64,000 nt of DNA from Clostridiales bacterium (GCA_003524095.1 DOEE01000003.1:457421-521420); one strand, 5' to 3'; shown: positions 51,679 through 62,060, numbered from the stretch's first letter. The notes: a model not told the origin generated them from the sequence alone. Program-made: numbers and translations.

Positions 51679-52588
51679 ATTTGCCAAGTAATTCTAAAAT
51701 TTTATTTATACAATCATTACTTAGCGGATTTAACCAAACTATATTATTATTTCTTTTGAACCACGTTATTTGTCTTTTTGCATAATTTCGAGTGTGTTGT
51801 TTAATCTTAAGAACTGCCTCGTCATAAGTTATATCCCCGTTTAGATATGAAAATAATTCTTTGTATCCAATGCCTTTCATCGCATTAGAATTATCCGGAG
51901 TATAACCCAATTTAACAAGGCTCTTAACCTCGTCAAGTAGTCCGTTTTTTAGCATGTTATCTACTCGTAGATTGATTCTATCATAGAGTTGTTGTCTAGG
52001 AATATCCAAACCTATAATTAATGGATTTTTTAGAATTATATCATTATCGTTTTGTATATCTGACTTTCGAGATTTGGTAGTTAAACAAATTTCAATCGCT
52101 CTCAAAACTCTCTTTGTATCATTAGGATGAAGTTTCTTTGATGTAATCGGGTCTAACTTTTCAAGCTTTTCAAACAAATATTCTTTGCCTTTGTAAGTTA
52201 GTTCTTGTTCTAACTCATGACGTAATTTTTGGTCTTGATTTCCGCCATATGAATAATTGTTCAAAAGACTATCAATATAAAACCCCGTTCCACCAACAAC
52301 AATCGGAAAAATATTTTTGCTTTGCAAATCATCCAAAACTTTTTTTGCATCTTCTCTAAAGTTTGCAACGCTATAGTATACTTTCGGATCAACAAAGTCA
52401 ATTAGATAATGCTTAATATTTTGCATCTCTTGATTAGTTGGTTTTGCAGTACCGATATCAAAATTTTTGTAGATATACATACTATCCGCATTTACAATTT
52501 GTGAGTCGAGTTTGTGTGCAAGTCTAATTGATATGTCGGTCTTTCCACTAGCGGTTGGCCCAATTATTATTAAACTATCATAATCCAT
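51677..52588 (-). CDS. miaA: tRNA dimethylallyltransferase MiaA
   Basis: 303 residues. The P-loop GPTASGKT is at 9-16. NADSMYIYKNFDIGTAKP, VVGGTGFYIDSLL and a C-terminal QITWFKRN segment are all family hallmarks. It adds a dimethylallyl group to A37 of tRNAs that read codons starting with U. MiaB, encoded in the same operon, later thiomethylates this base. The start abuts the mutL stop codon, so translation is probably coupled. It is the last gene of the miaB-mutS-mutL-miaA operon. Confidence 0.96.
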   Translation of the reverse strand: MDYDSLIIIGPTASGKTDISIRLAHKLDSQIVNADSMYIYKNFDIGTAKPTNQEMQNIKHYLIDFVDPKVYYSVANFREDAKKVLDDLQSKNIFPIVVGGTGFYIDSLLNNYSYGGNQDQKLRHELEQELTYKGKEYLFEKLEKLDPITSKKLHPNDTKRVLRAIEICLTTKSRKSDIQNDNDIILKNPLIIGLDIPRQQLYDRINLRVDNMLKNGLLDEVKSLVKLGYTPDNSNAMKGIGYKELFSYLNGDITYDEAVLKIKQHTRNYAKRQITWFKRNNNIVWLNPLSNDCINKILELLGK

Positions 52589-54562
52589 TTAACTAATCCT
52601 TTTAAACCATTTTTCAATTTCTTTGTTTGAAACAGATACAATAATTGGTCTTCCGTGTGGACACAAAAGTACTTGAGTGTCGCTTGTAATCTTATTGAGC
52701 AAACAATCAATTTCATTTTTGGATAGAACATCTTTTCCCTTAACTGCTGACTTACATGCAGATTTTGCTAAATAATCTCTTAGTGTATCACTCTTGGAAA
52801 TAATTAACTTATTGTCAACATCTCTAAGAATATTGTCAAAAAACTCATCTAAATTGATATTTTGTAGTAACATTGGGACAGAAGATACCTTAAATGAATT
52901 ATCTCCAAAACTATCTAGTTCAAATCCCAATGTATTCAAAACTTGAATATTGTCATTAATAAAATTTGATTCAACTATATTTGTTTCAAGTACATATGGT
53001 ACAAGCAACGGTTGAATTGCAACTTGTTTGTTCTCTAGTTCTTTGCAAAATTTATCAAACAATATTCTTTCGTGTCCAGCATGTTGGTCAATCAAAAGTA
53101 AGTTTTTATCTTTTTCGATAAGAATATAAGTATCAAACAACGTTCCAATAACTTTGAAATTGTTATCACACTCATTAATTTTGTCTTGAACTAGATTTTT
53201 TGTGGAATCTTTGAGTGTGTTATTATTTACATAATCACCAAAATTAAACACGGGTGAATTCACTTTGAAATCAAGTGGTTCGGGGCTTTTAATAACCTTG
53301 CCATCCGATACAGTTTCTGTATCAGTCAAATCCACTTCCTTAATATCATTTTCGCAACTACTATCATTTGTAGATTTATTATAATATCCATTGCTTTCGT
53401 AATTTTCAATATCTTTGGTAGTTGAATGTTCTTCATTATTTATATCAGTCTGAATATTTGAGAAATTTTCATTAGGCTTGTATTCAGAGCCGACATTTTT
53501 GTCAAGTGTCGTTAATTGAGATTTATCCACTACAAATGTTTCAGTTGCATTTTCGTCGAGAGTAATAGATTTTGTATTATTGATATTAAATAGAATATCT
53601 GATACCTGAGTGTATACAAGTCCAAATAATTCGTTATTGTTTTCAAATTTGACATCTAGTTTGTTTGGATGAACGTTGACATCAATTTTGTCAAGTGGGA
53701 TACTTAAATTAATTACAAAGAATGGAAAGGTTCCTTTCATTATAAAGTTTTCATATGCTTTGTAAATAGCAGTTGATATTGTTTGATTAATTACATATCT
53801 GCCATTAATTATTAGGGTCTGATATGTTCTATTAGACTTTGAAAAAGTAGGTTTGCACAAATATCCGCTAAACTTAAAGTCGCCCCTTTCAAAACTAAAA
53901 TCAAAAATATTGTCAACTATCGTCTTTCCATACACAGAATAAATTGCATCATATAGACCTGTGCCATATGATTGATAAACAAGTTTGTTATCTGCAATAT
54001 ATTTTATAGAAATATTTGGATTGGCCATAATTAGTCTAGAAACCAAGTTGGTAATCTCGTTTTCTTCCATTTTGGGTTTTCTCAAGAACTTTTTTCTTGC
54101 GGGAATATTAAAGAATAAATCCTCAATAGTCATACAAGTTCCACTAGTAGCACCAGCAGGCTGAATTTCCCCCATTTCGCCACCAATAACCTTGACTGTA
54201 TAACCGATGTCGTTTTCGGTTTTTGAAATCATTGATACCTTTGAAACAGATGCAATTGAACTAAGTGCCTCACCCCTAAATCCCAATGTTCCAATATTAC
54301 TCAAATCGTATATAGTTTTAACTTTGCTTGTAGCATGTGCCAAAAAAACCTTATCAAAGTCATCTTTTTCAATTCCACAGCCATTATCAATTACTTTGAT
54401 TTTAGTTATTCCACCATCAATTATTTCGATAGTAATATTAGTAGCACCAGCGTCAATACTGTTTTCAATCAATTCCTTGACAACAGATGCGGGTTTTTCA
54501 ACGACTTCGCCAGCAGCTATTTTATTATAAACTTCCTTATCTAAAATATTAATTTTTGACAT
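52589..54562 (-). CDS. mutL: DNA mismatch repair protein MutL
   Basis: 657 residues. The N-terminal GHKL ATPase has GEVVEKPASVVKELIENSIDAGAT at about 18-41, DNGCGI and GFRGEALSSI. After a low-complexity linker at about 340-470, the C-terminal endonuclease domain has DQHAGHERILFD at about 492 and CPHGRP near the end. The metal-binding motif DQHA(x)2E(x)4E ends in Asp instead of the second Glu, a mild change. MutL couples MutS mismatch recognition to strand incision. There is 1 bp between the mutS stop and its start; an AAGGAT site lies inside the end of mutS. Confidence 0.96.
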   Translation of the reverse strand: MSKINILDKEVYNKIAAGEVVEKPASVVKELIENSIDAGATNITIEIIDGGITKIKVIDNGCGIEKDDFDKVFLAHATSKVKTIYDLSNIGTLGFRGEALSSIASVSKVSMISKTENDIGYTVKVIGGEMGEIQPAGATSGTCMTIEDLFFNIPARKKFLRKPKMEENEITNLVSRLIMANPNISIKYIADNKLVYQSYGTGLYDAIYSVYGKTIVDNIFDFSFERGDFKFSGYLCKPTFSKSNRTYQTLIINGRYVINQTISTAIYKAYENFIMKGTFPFFVINLSIPLDKIDVNVHPNKLDVKFENNNELFGLVYTQVSDILFNINNTKSITLDENATETFVVDKSQLTTLDKNVGSEYKPNENFSNIQTDINNEEHSTTKDIENYESNGYYNKSTNDSSCENDIKEVDLTDTETVSDGKVIKSPEPLDFKVNSPVFNFGDYVNNNTLKDSTKNLVQDKINECDNNFKVIGTLFDTYILIEKDKNLLLIDQHAGHERILFDKFCKELENKQVAIQPLLVPYVLETNIVESNFINDNIQVLNTLGFELDSFGDNSFKVSSVPMLLQNINLDEFFDNILRDVDNKLIISKSDTLRDYLAKSACKSAVKGKDVLSKNEIDCLLNKITSDTQVLLCPHGRPIIVSVSNKEIEKWFKRIS

Positions 54563-54563
54563 A

Positions 54564-57200
54564 TTAATCCTTATTTAAATAATTTTTTAGTTGTATCAAA
54601 ATATCAAAAGCATTTAGTGGTGTTAGAGAATTTATATCCAAATCTTCCAAAATTCCCATTACTTTCTTGGAATTTTTGGTGTTCTCAGTGTTTTTAATTG
54701 CATAATTTGAATCAAGTTTTGATGTAATCTTAGTTTCCTTTGACAAATCATTTTCTTCTAACACATGCAGAATATCTTTTGCTCTTGTCAAAACATCGTC
54801 GGGAAGGCCGGCAAGTGATGCAACTTCGATTCCAAAACTTCGACTTGCTCCACCACGAACAATTTTTCTCAAGAAAATAATTGAGTTGTTAAATTCCTTG
54901 ACTGTAATTTGATAGTTTTTAACCCCTTCCAAAATCCCCTCTAACTCTGTTAGTTCGTGATAATGAGTTGAAAAGAGTGTCTTTGAATACAAATTTTTGG
55001 ATATATACTCTATGACTGACCATGCAATACTAAGACCATCAAATGTAGATGTTCCCCTTCCAATTTCATCAAGTATTAGTAGAGAATTATTTGTAGCATT
55101 CTTTAAAATATTGCTTACTTCCGTCATTTCTACCATGAAAGTACTTTGACCCATCGACAAATCATCTGACGCACCTATTCGAGTAAAAATTTTGTCAACA
55201 AGACCAATTTTTGCAGAAGTAGCAGGAACATAACTACCCAAATGTGCCATAAGTGTAATCAATGCTACCTGACGCATATATGTGCTTTTTCCAGCCATAT
55301 TTGGGCCTGTAATTATCATAGTTCGACTGTCAGAATTATTTAAAATTGTATCATTTGGCACAAAATCTTCTTGTTTATTGATAACTTCAACAATCGGATG
55401 CCTTCCGCCTATGATTTCAATGTTGCTATTTTTTGAAATAATCGGCTTAACATAGTTGTTTTCCATTGCAGTTGAAGCAAAAGATAAATAAACATCAAGT
55501 TCGGCTATTGCACTTGCAGACAATTTCATAAGTTCAATTTTTTCAAGTAATTTTTGACGTATTTGGTCAAATAAATTTTGTTCCAAAACTTCTTTGAGAT
55601 GGTTTGCATTTAGTATTTTTTCCTCATATTCCTTGAGTTCGTCTGTTATAAATCTTTCGCCAGTTGACAATGTTTGACGTCTTGTATATCTATAAGGAAC
55701 CATGTCTTTTTGAGAATTTGGAACTTCTATATAATAGCCAAAAACTTTATTGTAGCCAATTTTTAGATTTTTAATCTTGGTTTCTTCTTTTTCCTTGGCT
55801 TCAAGTTTGGCAATTATATCCTTTGTTGATTTAGAAATGTCCATATATTCGTCAAGCTCTTTGTTAAAACCATATTTAATGATTTCGCCATCACGTTTGT
55901 CTCTGCTGTCATCATTTTTGTCAACAATCGACTTGTCTAGCAATTCAACAATGTCAGAAAAATCGAACAAATTATCTTTGATTCTCATCAAATTAGTAGC
56001 TGAGAATTTTTCGAGTGCATTTTTTACTTCTGGAACAAGTGATAGTGATTTTTTGAGTAAAATACAATCAGCTGTAACCAAGTTGTTGTAACTTATTCTT
56101 CCAACCAATCTTTCTATGTCATAAATATCATATAAGATTTCGCTTAATTTTTCTCTAATAACGATATTTTTTACTAATTCTTCCACACTATTTAATCTAT
56201 TTATAATAGATTTTTCATTATATAAAGGCTGTTCAATATATGATTTTAGTAGTCTAGCGCCCATCGATGTTTTTGTTTTATTCAAAACCCAAAAAAGTGT
56301 TCCGCGTTTTTTTCTATCTTTTATAGTTTCGGTAAGTTCTAAATTTTTTCGGGTATTTGCATCGAGTTGCATATAGTTTTCAGTGTTTACAAATTCAATG
56401 CTATTTATATGACTAAGTTGTCGTTTTTGAGTTTCAAAAATATATTTTAAAATAGCCCCAGCACTGGAAATTGCAAATTGTCTATTATTGATTCCAAGTT
56501 TAGACAAAGTCTCCAATTTAAGCTGATTTTTAAGTGTTGCTTGTGCCTCTTTGTAATCGAAGTATTCATCACTTAATAATTCACACTTTGGAAGATAACC
56601 AGATTGAACTGACATTAGAGAATCGTAAAATGATTGCATGTCGGCATTTACTATTACTTCGCTAGGTTTGATACTCACCAAAAAATCATTAGCTTTTGTT
56701 AAAATATTATTTTCCAAAAACTCCGTTGCAATAAATTTACCGGTTGAAATATCTATTGCAGATATTCCCACGCAATCTTTTTGTTTAAAAATCGATGCAA
56801 TATAGTTATTTTTTGTTTCATCAAGCATAGAACTTTCCATCAAAGTTCCGGGAGTAATTATCCTTACAACATCACGTTCAACAACTTTTACTCCTTTTTC
56901 GGGCAAAGTTAATTGCTCACAAATAGCAACTTTGTATCCGTTGTCTACTAGTTTTGCAATATATCCCTCACAGGCATGATGTGGAACTCCGCACATAGGC
57001 GCACGCTTTTCAAGCCCACAATCCTTGCCAGTAAGAGTTAATTCAAGTATCCTTGCGCAAAGTTCGGCATCTTCAAAAAACATTTCGTAAAAGTCGCCTA
57101 ATCTAAAGAAAAGTATTGCATCATTGTATTTTTGTTTTGTTAGCAAATATTGTCTCATCATTGGCGACAATTTTTTGTCATTAGGGTCTACTCTCATCAT
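54564..57200 (-). CDS. mutS: DNA mismatch repair protein MutS
   Basis: 878 residues, a normal MutS1 length. The N-terminal mismatch-binding domain has FYEMF, carrying the Phe-x-Glu contact. The ATPase has Walker A TGPNMAGKSTYMRQ at about 632 and Walker B SLLILDEIGRGTSTFDG. A C-terminal helical tail is present. It recognises base mismatches and small loops. The start overlaps the miaB stop by 4 bp, and GGGAG lies just upstream within miaB. The tandem ATGATG leaves a one-codon uncertainty. Confidence 0.97.
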   Translation of the reverse strand: MMRVDPNDKKLSPMMRQYLLTKQKYNDAILFFRLGDFYEMFFEDAELCARILELTLTGKDCGLEKRAPMCGVPHHACEGYIAKLVDNGYKVAICEQLTLPEKGVKVVERDVVRIITPGTLMESSMLDETKNNYIASIFKQKDCVGISAIDISTGKFIATEFLENNILTKANDFLVSIKPSEVIVNADMQSFYDSLMSVQSGYLPKCELLSDEYFDYKEAQATLKNQLKLETLSKLGINNRQFAISSAGAILKYIFETQKRQLSHINSIEFVNTENYMQLDANTRKNLELTETIKDRKKRGTLFWVLNKTKTSMGARLLKSYIEQPLYNEKSIINRLNSVEELVKNIVIREKLSEILYDIYDIERLVGRISYNNLVTADCILLKKSLSLVPEVKNALEKFSATNLMRIKDNLFDFSDIVELLDKSIVDKNDDSRDKRDGEIIKYGFNKELDEYMDISKSTKDIIAKLEAKEKEETKIKNLKIGYNKVFGYYIEVPNSQKDMVPYRYTRRQTLSTGERFITDELKEYEEKILNANHLKEVLEQNLFDQIRQKLLEKIELMKLSASAIAELDVYLSFASTAMENNYVKPIISKNSNIEIIGGRHPIVEVINKQEDFVPNDTILNNSDSRTMIITGPNMAGKSTYMRQVALITLMAHLGSYVPATSAKIGLVDKIFTRIGASDDLSMGQSTFMVEMTEVSNILKNATNNSLLILDEIGRGTSTFDGLSIAWSVIEYISKNLYSKTLFSTHYHELTELEGILEGVKNYQITVKEFNNSIIFLRKIVRGGASRSFGIEVASLAGLPDDVLTRAKDILHVLEENDLSKETKITSKLDSNYAIKNTENTKNSKKVMGILEDLDINSLTPLNAFDILIQLKNYLNKD

Positions 57201-58513
57201 TTCTCCCTTAATAATTCAGCAAATAATTTGTTATTTGCAAACTTAGTTATTTTTACACTATAAAACTTGTTTGGTTCTAATTTGTCTGATACAAACAATG
57301 TCTTTCCACTATCGGTCATACATTCATATCCTTGCAAAGTATCTTTTATGGATATAACATCAATAGTTTTGTTTACAAGTTCGATATTTTTTTCTTTTGT
57401 AATAGTTTTTGTTAGTGCAAGCAATTTGTGAATTCTGTCTTTCTTTGTATCTTCATCAATTTGATTATCCATAAGATATGCCTTTGTTCCGCTTCTTTTT
57501 GAAAACATAAAAGCAAACACTCCGTCATATCGAACTTGTTTAACAAGATTATATGTATCCAAAAAATCCTGCTCAGTTTCTCCAGGAAAGCCCACTATAA
57601 TATCAGTTGAAATGTATGCATCTGGGATGTATTTTCTAATCATTTCAATCAAGTCTAGGTAATGTTCTCTTGTATATTTTCGATTCATTGACTTCAATAT
57701 CAAGTTGCTTCCCGATTGAATTGGCAAATGAATAACTTTGCAAATTTTATCGTTGTTTGCAATAGTTTTGATAACTTCTTCAGATAAATCTTTTGGATGA
57801 GATGTCATAAATTTAATTTTGAAATCGCCAGGAATTTTTGATACTTCGTTTAGCAAAAATGCAAAATTAATTTTTGGGTCATTTAAATCATTTCCATAAC
57901 TATTTACATTTTGACCAAGCAAAGTAACATATTTAAATCCGTCATGCACAAGGCCTTCGACTTCTTTTATTATATCCCTATAGTCTCTACTCCTTTCTCT
58001 ACCCCTAACATAAGGAACAATACAGTATGAACAAAAGTTATTACAGCCAAAGTTGATATTAACCCATGCGTTTGAAAACATATTGTCTCTAACAATTTTG
58101 ACGTCTTCATATATTCCGTCGGCTTCTTTCCAAATATTAGATATTTTTTGGTGATTTTTATTAAATTGAATAAGAAAATCCTTGAACAAATGAATATTAT
58201 GTGTGCCAAAAATAATATCCACAAATGGAAACTTTTTGTGAATTAATTCGCTTCGTCCGTCGGCTTGAGACATACAACCACAAATTGCAACAATCAAATT
58301 AGGATTGGCTTTTTTCAGTTTTTTAACAGCACCAATATTGCCCATTATTTTTTGTTCAACACCATCTCTTATGCAACAAGTATTAAACACGATTACATCA
58401 GCACTACTTATATCATTAGCAATATCATAGCCAAGACTTTCCAAAACACCTGCTAATTTTTCACTTTCATGCACATTCATTTGACAGCCAAAAGTTTTTA
58501 TAAAATATTTCAT
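57197..58513 (-). CDS. miaB: tRNA-2-methylthio-N6-dimethylallyladenosine synthase MiaB
   Basis: 438 residues. The N-terminal methylthiotransferase domain has Cys ligands in KTFGCQMN (Cys10), NTCCIRDG (near 46) and CGCMSQ (near 80). The radical-SAM cluster is CNNFCSYCIVPYVRGRERSR at about 156-175, and a C-terminal TRAM domain follows. It adds a methylthio group to the i6A37 base that MiaA makes. It is first in the operon. The ribosome site is weak, and the promoter must lie in the 120-bp gap shared with the divergent penicillin-binding protein gene. Confidence 0.96.
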   Translation of the reverse strand: MKYFIKTFGCQMNVHESEKLAGVLESLGYDIANDISSADVIVFNTCCIRDGVEQKIMGNIGAVKKLKKANPNLIVAICGCMSQADGRSELIHKKFPFVDIIFGTHNIHLFKDFLIQFNKNHQKISNIWKEADGIYEDVKIVRDNMFSNAWVNINFGCNNFCSYCIVPYVRGRERSRDYRDIIKEVEGLVHDGFKYVTLLGQNVNSYGNDLNDPKINFAFLLNEVSKIPGDFKIKFMTSHPKDLSEEVIKTIANNDKICKVIHLPIQSGSNLILKSMNRKYTREHYLDLIEMIRKYIPDAYISTDIIVGFPGETEQDFLDTYNLVKQVRYDGVFAFMFSKRSGTKAYLMDNQIDEDTKKDRIHKLLALTKTITKEKNIELVNKTIDVISIKDTLQGYECMTDSGKTLFVSDKLEPNKFYSVKITKFANNKLFAELLREK

Positions 58514-58546
58514 ATTATTTCTTATTATCTCTCTATAGTAATTTAT

Positions 58547-58577
58547 TTTACATAATTGTACAAGATAAGTATATAAT
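58547..58577 (+). promoter_or_regulatory. Weak candidate promoter of the penicillin-binding protein gene
   Basis: TTTACA (58547-58552) and a perfect TATAAT (58572-58577), but the spacer is 19 bp, longer than optimal. Confidence 0.35.
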
Positions 58578-58633
58578 ATTTTATTTAAAAATACAAGAAC
58601 TTTTCGTAAAACTAATAACTATGTGGTGATTAA

Positions 58634-60955
58634 ATGAAAAAGAAAAAAATTATTTTGTTAGTATTATTTATAATGATGATTTTGATAATATTAAGTTTAT
58701 CTGTTGCTTTTCTTTATATAAATAACGCAATTAAATCTGTTAAAAACATGAATATTAGGCTAACAAACAATGAATACAACTATTCAAAAATATTTGATGC
58801 TAACGGAAATGAACTAACATTTTCAGAAAAACTAGAAGATAATTACATTCCACTTGACCAAATTAATATGGAAACTAGACAAGCATTTTTATCAATTGAA
58901 GACAAACAATTTTATAAGCACAAAGGACTAAACTACAAAAGAATCGCAAAGGCCATGCTAAACAATTTAAAATCAAAAAATTTGGGAGAAGGTGCAAGCA
59001 CTATAACTCAACAATTAGTTAAAAACAGATTTTTGACTAACGAAAAAACTTTTGATAGAAAATTAAAAGAAGCGTATCTTAGCAAAAAACTTGAAAAAAT
59101 AGAGACCAAAGACAAAATTCTTGAAACATATCTCAATACTATATACTTTGGCAATGGTGCTTATGGGATAGGAAATGCAAGCAAAACATATTTTTCAAAA
59201 AAGCCAAGTGAACTTACCCTATCTGAGAGTTGTGTTCTTGCGGGGTGTATAAAATCCCCTAATAATTATAGCCCAATTAACAATATGGAAAATGCAATCA
59301 AGCGAAAAAATATAGTTTTGAAAGAAATGCTAAACGACGGAAAAATATCAAATGAAGAATACTTAAATGCACTAAGCGAAGAGATAGATATAAGCAAATG
59401 TAATATTTCAAACACATTAGATACGCTTGACTTATATAGCAGATATGTTCTTGAAGAAGCAAGCAAAATTCTAAATACAAACATCAGCAATGTGCTACAT
59501 GGTGGATATAAAATTTATACATATCAAGATTTAAATCAACAAAACATACTACACAAAACTATTTGTGACGACAAGTATTATCACAAAAATAGAAATGGAA
59601 ATATTGCAGATAGTTTAGCAATCATTATAGATAATAGTACCTATGGAGTAAGTGCGATTGCTGGACGAAGTAAATATAATTTAGTCGATATCAAAAGACA
59701 ACCAGGCAGTCTAATTAAACCGATTTTGACATATGCACCAGCATTAAACGAAGGACTTATAAATTCAAAAACTCAAATACTTGATGAAAAAATTGAAATA
59801 GATGGATACTCTCCAAATAATGTTGGAAATGTATATCATGGATATGTGGCTGTCGAAGATGCTGTTGCTCAAAGTTTAAATATTCCAACCATCAAATTAA
59901 CTATGGAATTAGGTCTTGAAAAGTGTAAATCATATGCAAAAAAATGCAGAATAAAATTTAATGATGAATTTGATAATAACCTTGCAATCGCACTAGGAGG
60001 ATTTACTGATGGAATCACACTAAAAGATTTAACAGATAGTTATTCAGTACTAACAAACAAAGGAAATTACACAAATAGCAACTTTATTAAAAAAATAAAC
60101 AATTCAAACAATATGACAATATATAATAGGAATTTGACAGAAACTAACGTATTTTCTTCCGAAAGTGCATATCTTATGACAGATATTCTTAAATACAGTG
60201 TTGAATATGGAACATCAAAAAAACTATCAAAATTAGGATTTAATGTTGCTGGAAAGACTGGCACGGTCGCTGTCAAAGGTACTAATCTTAATACTGATGT
60301 ATATAGTTTAGCTTACACAAATGACTACACAATTTCCACATGGCTTGGAAACTATACAATGCAAAGCGACTATCATTTGGAAGGCAAAAACAATGGCGGA
60401 ACTTATGCTACCGAAATGATAAAAGACGTATTGGAAAATATCTACAAAAACAAAACACCTACATGGTTTGATAAACCAAATGGGGTTGAAGAAATTATCA
60501 TAGATATCAAAACGCTAAACGAATTGCACGAAGTCGTTTTGGGTGACAATGTTCCCGAAAGATTCCAAACCAAGTGTCTAATAAATTCCAAATTTAAACC
60601 CATCAATTCATCGACTATTTTTGAAAAATTAGATGAAATTATTCTTTCAAAAGTAGAATATAAAAATAGCATTAAATTAAGTTTTGATGCCAAGGATTAC
60701 AATACGTATGAAATTTTTAGAAAGTCAACTAATAATTATAATCTAATAAAAACTGTAAAGGATTTTTCTGGAACATATGAGTATATTGATACAAATATTC
60801 AGCCAAATACAAATTACACATATTATGTCAAAGCAAAATCTAATTACAGTTCGGCAGAAACTAATTCAAACAAAGTAAGCATAGTTCTTAAAAAAGAATA
60901 CAAAGATATTGTAAATAATAATAGCATCAACGACTTTGCATGGTTGTTTACTTAA
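58634..60955 (+). CDS. Class A penicillin-binding protein (PBP1A type) with C-terminal fibronectin III domain
   Basis: 773 residues. A signal-anchor helix lies at about 6-30. The glycosyltransferase (GT51) domain has catalytic Glu89 in SIEDKQFYKHKG, then GASTITQQLVKN and the second-acid line KLEKIETKDKILETYLNTIYFGNGAYGI. The transpeptidase domain has the active serine in PGSLIKP (Ser359, Lys362) and KTG in AGKTGT at about 541. Residues of about 675-760 form a fibronectin III-like domain (YEIFRKS, then NTNYTYYVKAKSNY). It polymerises and cross-links peptidoglycan outside the membrane. It is divergent from miaB and has a moderate GTGGTGA ribosome site. The exact PBP subtype in this lineage cannot be named with certainty. 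Confidence 0.9.
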   Translation: MKKKKIILLVLFIMMILIILSLSVAFLYINNAIKSVKNMNIRLTNNEYNYSKIFDANGNELTFSEKLEDNYIPLDQINMETRQAFLSIEDKQFYKHKGLNYKRIAKAMLNNLKSKNLGEGASTITQQLVKNRFLTNEKTFDRKLKEAYLSKKLEKIETKDKILETYLNTIYFGNGAYGIGNASKTYFSKKPSELTLSESCVLAGCIKSPNNYSPINNMENAIKRKNIVLKEMLNDGKISNEEYLNALSEEIDISKCNISNTLDTLDLYSRYVLEEASKILNTNISNVLHGGYKIYTYQDLNQQNILHKTICDDKYYHKNRNGNIADSLAIIIDNSTYGVSAIAGRSKYNLVDIKRQPGSLIKPILTYAPALNEGLINSKTQILDEKIEIDGYSPNNVGNVYHGYVAVEDAVAQSLNIPTIKLTMELGLEKCKSYAKKCRIKFNDEFDNNLAIALGGFTDGITLKDLTDSYSVLTNKGNYTNSNFIKKINNSNNMTIYNRNLTETNVFSSESAYLMTDILKYSVEYGTSKKLSKLGFNVAGKTGTVAVKGTNLNTDVYSLAYTNDYTISTWLGNYTMQSDYHLEGKNNGGTYATEMIKDVLENIYKNKTPTWFDKPNGVEEIIIDIKTLNELHEVVLGDNVPERFQTKCLINSKFKPINSSTIFEKLDEIILSKVEYKNSIKLSFDAKDYNTYEIFRKSTNNYNLIKTVKDFSGTYEYIDTNIQPNTNYTYYVKAKSNYSSAETNSNKVSIVLKKEYKDIVNNNSINDFAWLFT

Positions 60956-60970
60956 GAATAAAATGCAATT

Positions 60971-61013
60971 AAAAAAAAGTAAGTTTACATTTATTGTAAA
61001 CTTACATTTTTTT
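60971..61013. terminator. Bidirectional terminator between the PBP gene and recA
   Basis: GTAAGTTTACA (60979-60989)/TGTAAACTTAC (60995-61005) with a 5-nt loop, an A run on the left and a T run on the right. Confidence 0.9.
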
Positions 61014-62016
61014 AGTCTTCAGTAACTTTGTGGTTTTGTAATTTTTCTCTAATTTGGTCTTTGACAATTTCATATGTTTCAGGATTTTGTTGCAAGAAGA
61101 TTTTTACGTTATCTTTTCCTTGTCCAATCTTTTCACCGTTATAACTATACCAAGAACCACTCTTTTGAATTACATCGAGTTCAATTGCCATATCAATTAC
61201 ACAACCTTCGTTGTTTATCCCTGTTCCATACATAATATCAAATTCAGCAGTCTTAAATGGTGGCGCAAGTTTGTTCTTAACAATTTTAACTCTAGTTTTG
61301 TTGCCCACAATCTCAGTTCCATCTTTTATTACATCAACTTTTCTAATATCCATTCTAATCGAGGAGTAGAACTTAAGCGCCTTACCGCCTGTAGTAGTTT
61401 CTGGATTTCCATACATTACTCCAATTTTGTCTCTTAATTGGTTAATGAATATTACGCACGCATTCGTTTTGTTAACAATAGCGGTCAATTTTCTCAATGC
61501 TTGACTCATAAGTCTAGCCTGAACTCCCATGAAACTATCACCCATTTCGCCATCAATTTCTGCTTTTGGAGTAAGTGCTGCGACACTATCTATGATTACA
61601 CAATCAACTGCACCACTTCTGACCAATGCCTCACAAATTTCCAATGCTTGTTCGCCAGTATCTGGTTGAGAGATATATAGATTGTCAATATCTACACCGA
61701 GACGTTTTGCATATTGTGGGTCAAGAGCATGTTCTGCATCAATAAATGCAGCAGTTCCGCCCAACTTTTGTGCCTGTGCAAGTATGTGTAGAGTAACAGT
61801 AGTTTTACCCGAACTTTCTGGCCCGTATATTTCAATAATTCTACCTCTTGGAACACCACCTATACCCAAAGCATAATCAAGTGTCATACAACCCGTTGGA
61901 ATAACATCAATTGTTCTTTCAACGTCATCGCCAAGTTTCATAATAGACCCCTTGCCAAATTGTTTTTCAATCTGAGAAATGGCTTGTTCTAATTGTTTTT
62001 TCTTATTTTCGTCCAT
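61012..62016 (-). CDS. recA: Recombinase RecA
   Basis: 334 residues. Walker A GPESSGKT is at 65-72. FIDAEHALDPQYAKRLGVDIDNL, the DNA-binding loop 1 region (DGEMGDSFMGVQARLMSQALRK) and loop 2 (IGVMYGNPETTTGG) are intact. It forms filaments on single-stranded DNA, drives strand exchange and triggers LexA self-cleavage. The C-terminal acidic tail is short. A TAAAGGATAA ribosome site precedes the ATG. It lies downstream of pgsA and cinA in the usual Bacillota order, but has its own SOS-regulated promoter 20-45 bp upstream. Confidence 0.97.
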   Translation of the reverse strand: MDENKKKQLEQAISQIEKQFGKGSIMKLGDDVERTIDVIPTGCMTLDYALGIGGVPRGRIIEIYGPESSGKTTVTLHILAQAQKLGGTAAFIDAEHALDPQYAKRLGVDIDNLYISQPDTGEQALEICEALVRSGAVDCVIIDSVAALTPKAEIDGEMGDSFMGVQARLMSQALRKLTAIVNKTNACVIFINQLRDKIGVMYGNPETTTGGKALKFYSSIRMDIRKVDVIKDGTEIVGNKTRVKIVKNKLAPPFKTAEFDIMYGTGINNEGCVIDMAIELDVIQKSGSWYSYNGEKIGQGKDNVKIFLQQNPETYEIVKDQIREKLQNHKVTED

Positions 62017-62035
62017 AGTTAAATTATCCTTTATT

Positions 62036-62060
62036 AAACATTTGTTCTATAAATATTATA
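62036..62060 (-). promoter_or_regulatory. SOS box and -10 element of recA
   Basis: On the minus strand, TATAAT (62060-62055) is followed directly by GAAC-AAAT-GTTT (62047-62036). The plus-strand form AAAC-ATTT-GTTC is almost identical to the lexA site GAAC-ATTT-GTTT. The -35 is weak (TTGTGT or TTTGTG at 16-17 bp). Confidence 0.7.
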
